Assembly: GCA_045604805.1 (NCBI GenBank)
Contig: JAZUOT010000044.1
Location: 1-55,447, forward strand
DNA length: 55,447 nucleotides
Source: JAZUOT01 sp045604805
Lineage (GTDB): Bacteria > Bacillota > Clostridia > Oscillospirales > Acutalibacteraceae
Direction of reading: 5' to 3'
This document shows, one piece after another, positions 53,651 through 55,447 of this stretch. Position numbers and translations under genes: made by a program. The stretch's first letter is position 1. Each line of letters starts with the position of its first letter. Under the pieces are notes generated by a model. The model worked only from the letters and a program-made list of their open reading frames with translations, did no database searches and had not been told where the DNA came from.

Positions 53651-55165
53651 ATGAAAAAGCCACTGATGCTTATGATAATGGATGGCTTTGGCTCAGCCCC
53701 ATTGAGTGATTCCAATGCAATTGAGTCAGCTTCCAAACCGAATATAGATAGGATATTCAAGGAAAATCCACTAACATATATAAATGCTTCCGGTTTAGCA
53801 GTTGGGCTTCCAGAAGGACAAATGGGGAATTCTGAGGTAGGTCATACAAATATAGGTGCAGGTAGAGTTGTATACCAAGACTTCACGAGAATAACTAAAG
53901 CTATAGAAGATGGTGACTTTTTTGAGAATAGAGCTTTGAACAGTGCAATTGATAATGCCAAGGGTAACAACAGCTGTCTACATCTTATTGGCTTGCTTTC
54001 AAACGGTGGAGTTCATAGCCATATATCACATCTCTATGCAATATTGAAATTAGCAAAAGACAAAGGCTTAAAAAATGTATATGTTCATGCATTTTTAGAT
54101 GGTCGAGACGTTCCTCCAAAATCTGGAGCAGATTTTCTGGCTGAATGCGAAGAAGAAATGTCCAAAATCGGCGTGGGCAAGATAGCTACCGTTATGGGTA
54201 GATACTATGCTATGGACAGAGATAAGCGTTATGAAAGAGTCGAGCAGGCTTACGCAGCTATGGTTTATGGTGAAGGTGTAGAGGCTGACAATGCTGTTAC
54301 AGCAGTTAAACAATCTTATGAAGATGGTATAACCGATGAATTTGTAAAACCTACAGTAATATCCGATGGAAGAATGATTGCTGGCAATGATTCTATTATC
54401 TTCTATAATTTCAGGCCAGATAGAGCAAGAGAAATAACACGTGCGTTTGTCGATGAAGATTTCGAAGGCTTTAAGCGCAGATTTGGGAGGTTCAATCTTA
54501 AATATGTCTGTATGACTGAGTATGATACTACTATATCCGGAGTAGAAATAGCTTTCCCTGCTGAAGATATAAAAGATACTTTTGGTGAATATATCTCAGC
54601 TAGTGGTCTTACACAGTTAAGAATAGCAGAGACAGAAAAATATGCCCATGTCACTTTCTTTTTTAACGGTGGACTTGAAGCTCCATATGAAAACGAGGAT
54701 AGAATTTTAGTACCTTCTCCAAAAGTTGCTACTTATGATATGCAACCTGAGATGAGTGCTGATGAAGTTACAGATAAAGTCTTAGAAGCTATAAAAAGTA
54801 ATAAGTACGATGTGATAATTTTAAACTATGCTAATTGTGATATGGTCGGTCATACAGGTGTTTTTGACGCAGCAGTAAAAGCTGTTGAGGCTGTCGATAG
54901 ATCCGTAGGGAAAGTAGAAAAAGCTATAAAAGACGTAGATGGTATTTTGATAATAACTGCTGACCACGGAAACGCTGATAAAATGTATGATGATGCAGGA
55001 AAACCTTTCACAGCTCATACAACTAACTTGGTTCCGTTTTGCGTTGTAAATTATGATTGTGAACTAAAAAATAGTGGAAAACTTGCTGATATATCCGCAA
55101 CTATGCTGGATATATTGAAACTTGAAAAACCAAAAGCCATGACCGGTACAAGTTTGATAAAATAG
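53651..55165 (+). CDS. gpmI: 2,3-bisphosphoglycerate-independent phosphoglycerate mutase
   Basis: A 504-aa metal-dependent mutase (3- to 2-phosphoglycerate). The alkaline-phosphatase-type core carries the metal motif MIMDGFG, the catalytic Ser in GNSEVGHTNIGAGR and the late NYANCDMVGHTG and ITADHGNADKM; the inserted transferase domain has FLDGRDVPPKS and MGRYYAMDRDKRY. The ATG at 53651 has GAAAGG rather far upstream (about 14 nt). It follows tpiA after 150 nt with a palindrome. Confidence 0.97.
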   Translation: MKKPLMLMIMDGFGSAPLSDSNAIESASKPNIDRIFKENPLTYINASGLAVGLPEGQMGNSEVGHTNIGAGRVVYQDFTRITKAIEDGDFFENRALNSAIDNAKGNNSCLHLIGLLSNGGVHSHISHLYAILKLAKDKGLKNVYVHAFLDGRDVPPKSGADFLAECEEEMSKIGVGKIATVMGRYYAMDRDKRYERVEQAYAAMVYGEGVEADNAVTAVKQSYEDGITDEFVKPTVISDGRMIAGNDSIIFYNFRPDRAREITRAFVDEDFEGFKRRFGRFNLKYVCMTEYDTTISGVEIAFPAEDIKDTFGEYISASGLTQLRIAETEKYAHVTFFFNGGLEAPYENEDRILVPSPKVATYDMQPEMSADEVTDKVLEAIKSNKYDVIILNYANCDMVGHTGVFDAAVKAVEAVDRSVGKVEKAIKDVDGILIITADHGNADKMYDDAGKPFTAHTTNLVPFCVVNYDCELKNSGKLADISATMLDILKLEKPKAMTGTSLIK

Positions 55166-55259
55166 TAAATTTAAAATACAACTTTTAGCAGTTTAGATAG
55201 GCAGAATCCCGAATTCTGTGTAAACTCTAAATAGCAGTTAGAATAGAGTAAATTAATTG

Positions 55260-55296
55260 AGGGATGTGGCCGGCTTGTTCGGGCTACATCCCTTTT
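55260..55296 (+). terminator. Hairpin within the IS end, likely terminator for gpmI
   Basis: A 12-bp stem (55260-55271 with 55282-55293, one G-T pair) is followed by TTTT. On the plus strand it would stop gpmI read-through. Confidence 0.6.
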
Positions 55297-55310
55297 CAAT
55301 ACCATTGGTG

Positions 55311-55447
55311 TTAATCTGGCATACGCTCTGCGAAATAGATGGACATCTGCGAGCGGATTGAAATCCAATCTTGCCTTCGGCCGGTCCATTTTTTTCGTAA
55401 TGTCTATCATAGCCAGATAGAGCATTTTTAGCAAGCTATCATCGGTA
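55311..55447 (-). pseudogene. IS256-family transposase C-terminus, frameshifted, cut by window end
   Basis: Read on the minus strand, one frame gives LLKMLYLAMIDITKK, and after removing one A from a run of seven (opposite 55389-55395) it continues WTGRRQDWISIRSQMSIYFAERMPD and a TAA stop. This matches the C-terminus of IS256/Mutator-type transposases (LYLAMMDITKKWTG... pattern). The frameshift suggests an inactive copy, unless it is a sequencing error in the homopolymer. Confidence 0.75.

Larger units (their letters stand above)
55201..55447 (-). mobile_element. IS256-family element, one end only
   Basis: The window ends inside this element. The outer end begins near 55201 (GCAGAATCCCGAATTCTGTG), followed by a hairpin-bearing noncoding part and then the transposase tail from 55311. 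The other end lies outside the window, so target duplications cannot be checked. The boundary is placed where similarity to the 49.2-kb relic stops. Confidence 0.7.

Noticed and set aside
55171..55434. 87-aa minus-strand ORF as an intact gene
   Set aside because: Its N-terminal third matches the IS256 transposase, but the remainder is out of frame after a homopolymer; it is a frameshifted transposase tail.

Overview
The window is AT-rich chromosomal DNA of an endospore-forming Clostridia-type Firmicute, probably Oscillospiraceae/Ruminococcaceae-like. This rests on neighbouring spoIVB and spo0A, the EF-P plus CD1247-type zinc-ribbon pair, DUF421/DUF4363, an hprK-PHP-murB-whiA cluster, a V-type ATPase operon and a pgk-tpiA-gpmI glycolytic block. 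The genetic code is standard. The taxon is an inference from gene content.

Layout: 1-5.4 kb is housekeeping (efp, a CD1247-like gene, a DUF421/DUF4363 pair, spo0A, spoIVB, a TIGR04086 membrane protein, yajC). From 34.7 down to 5.1 kb on the minus strand runs one tightly packed gene train of about 29 kb behind a good sigma-A-type promoter (TTGACA-17-TACACT at 34,767-34,739). In order it encodes two very large, related, membrane-anchored surface proteins (1376 and 1427 aa); the three parts of an NHLP/NHLM-type RiPP export system (HlyD-like adaptor, C39-peptidase ABC transporter, second ABC transporter); a SPASM protein whose radical-SAM cysteine motif is gone; and a 3696-aa protein that begins with a double-glycine leader like those of small exported peptides. 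The train runs 4 nt short of yajC and ends at a hairpin that also carries the next gene's ribosome binding site. From 35 to 40 kb, plus-strand genes encode an HD-domain protein, TspO, HprK, a PHP phosphoesterase, MurB and WhiA, with a 56-aa minus-strand ORF between tspO and hprK. From 40.1 to 49.1 kb is a nine-gene V-ATPase operon on the minus strand. At 49.4-51.2 kb a second leader-bearing protein (619 aa) stands alone. From 51.5 to 55.2 kb is pgk-tpiA-gpmI, and the window ends inside an IS256-family element. A decayed copy of the same element's end lies at about 49.14-49.29 kb.

The candidate novel system is the 5.4-34.7 kb train plus the orphan at 49.4-51.2 kb. It has the form of a peptide-bacteriocin export locus, but the leader is fused to proteins of about 550 and 3600 residues instead of a short precursor. 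The maturase homologue keeps its SPASM cysteines but should not bind the radical-SAM cluster. The second ABC transporter has four copies of an N-terminal domain plus a Gly/Met/Pro-rich linker, and two repeat-rich surface proteins are co-transcribed. The inferred model is export of very large leader-tagged proteins by a peptidase-containing ABC system, with the surface proteins as possible cell-wall partners. No function could be recognised for the body of either leader-bearing protein.
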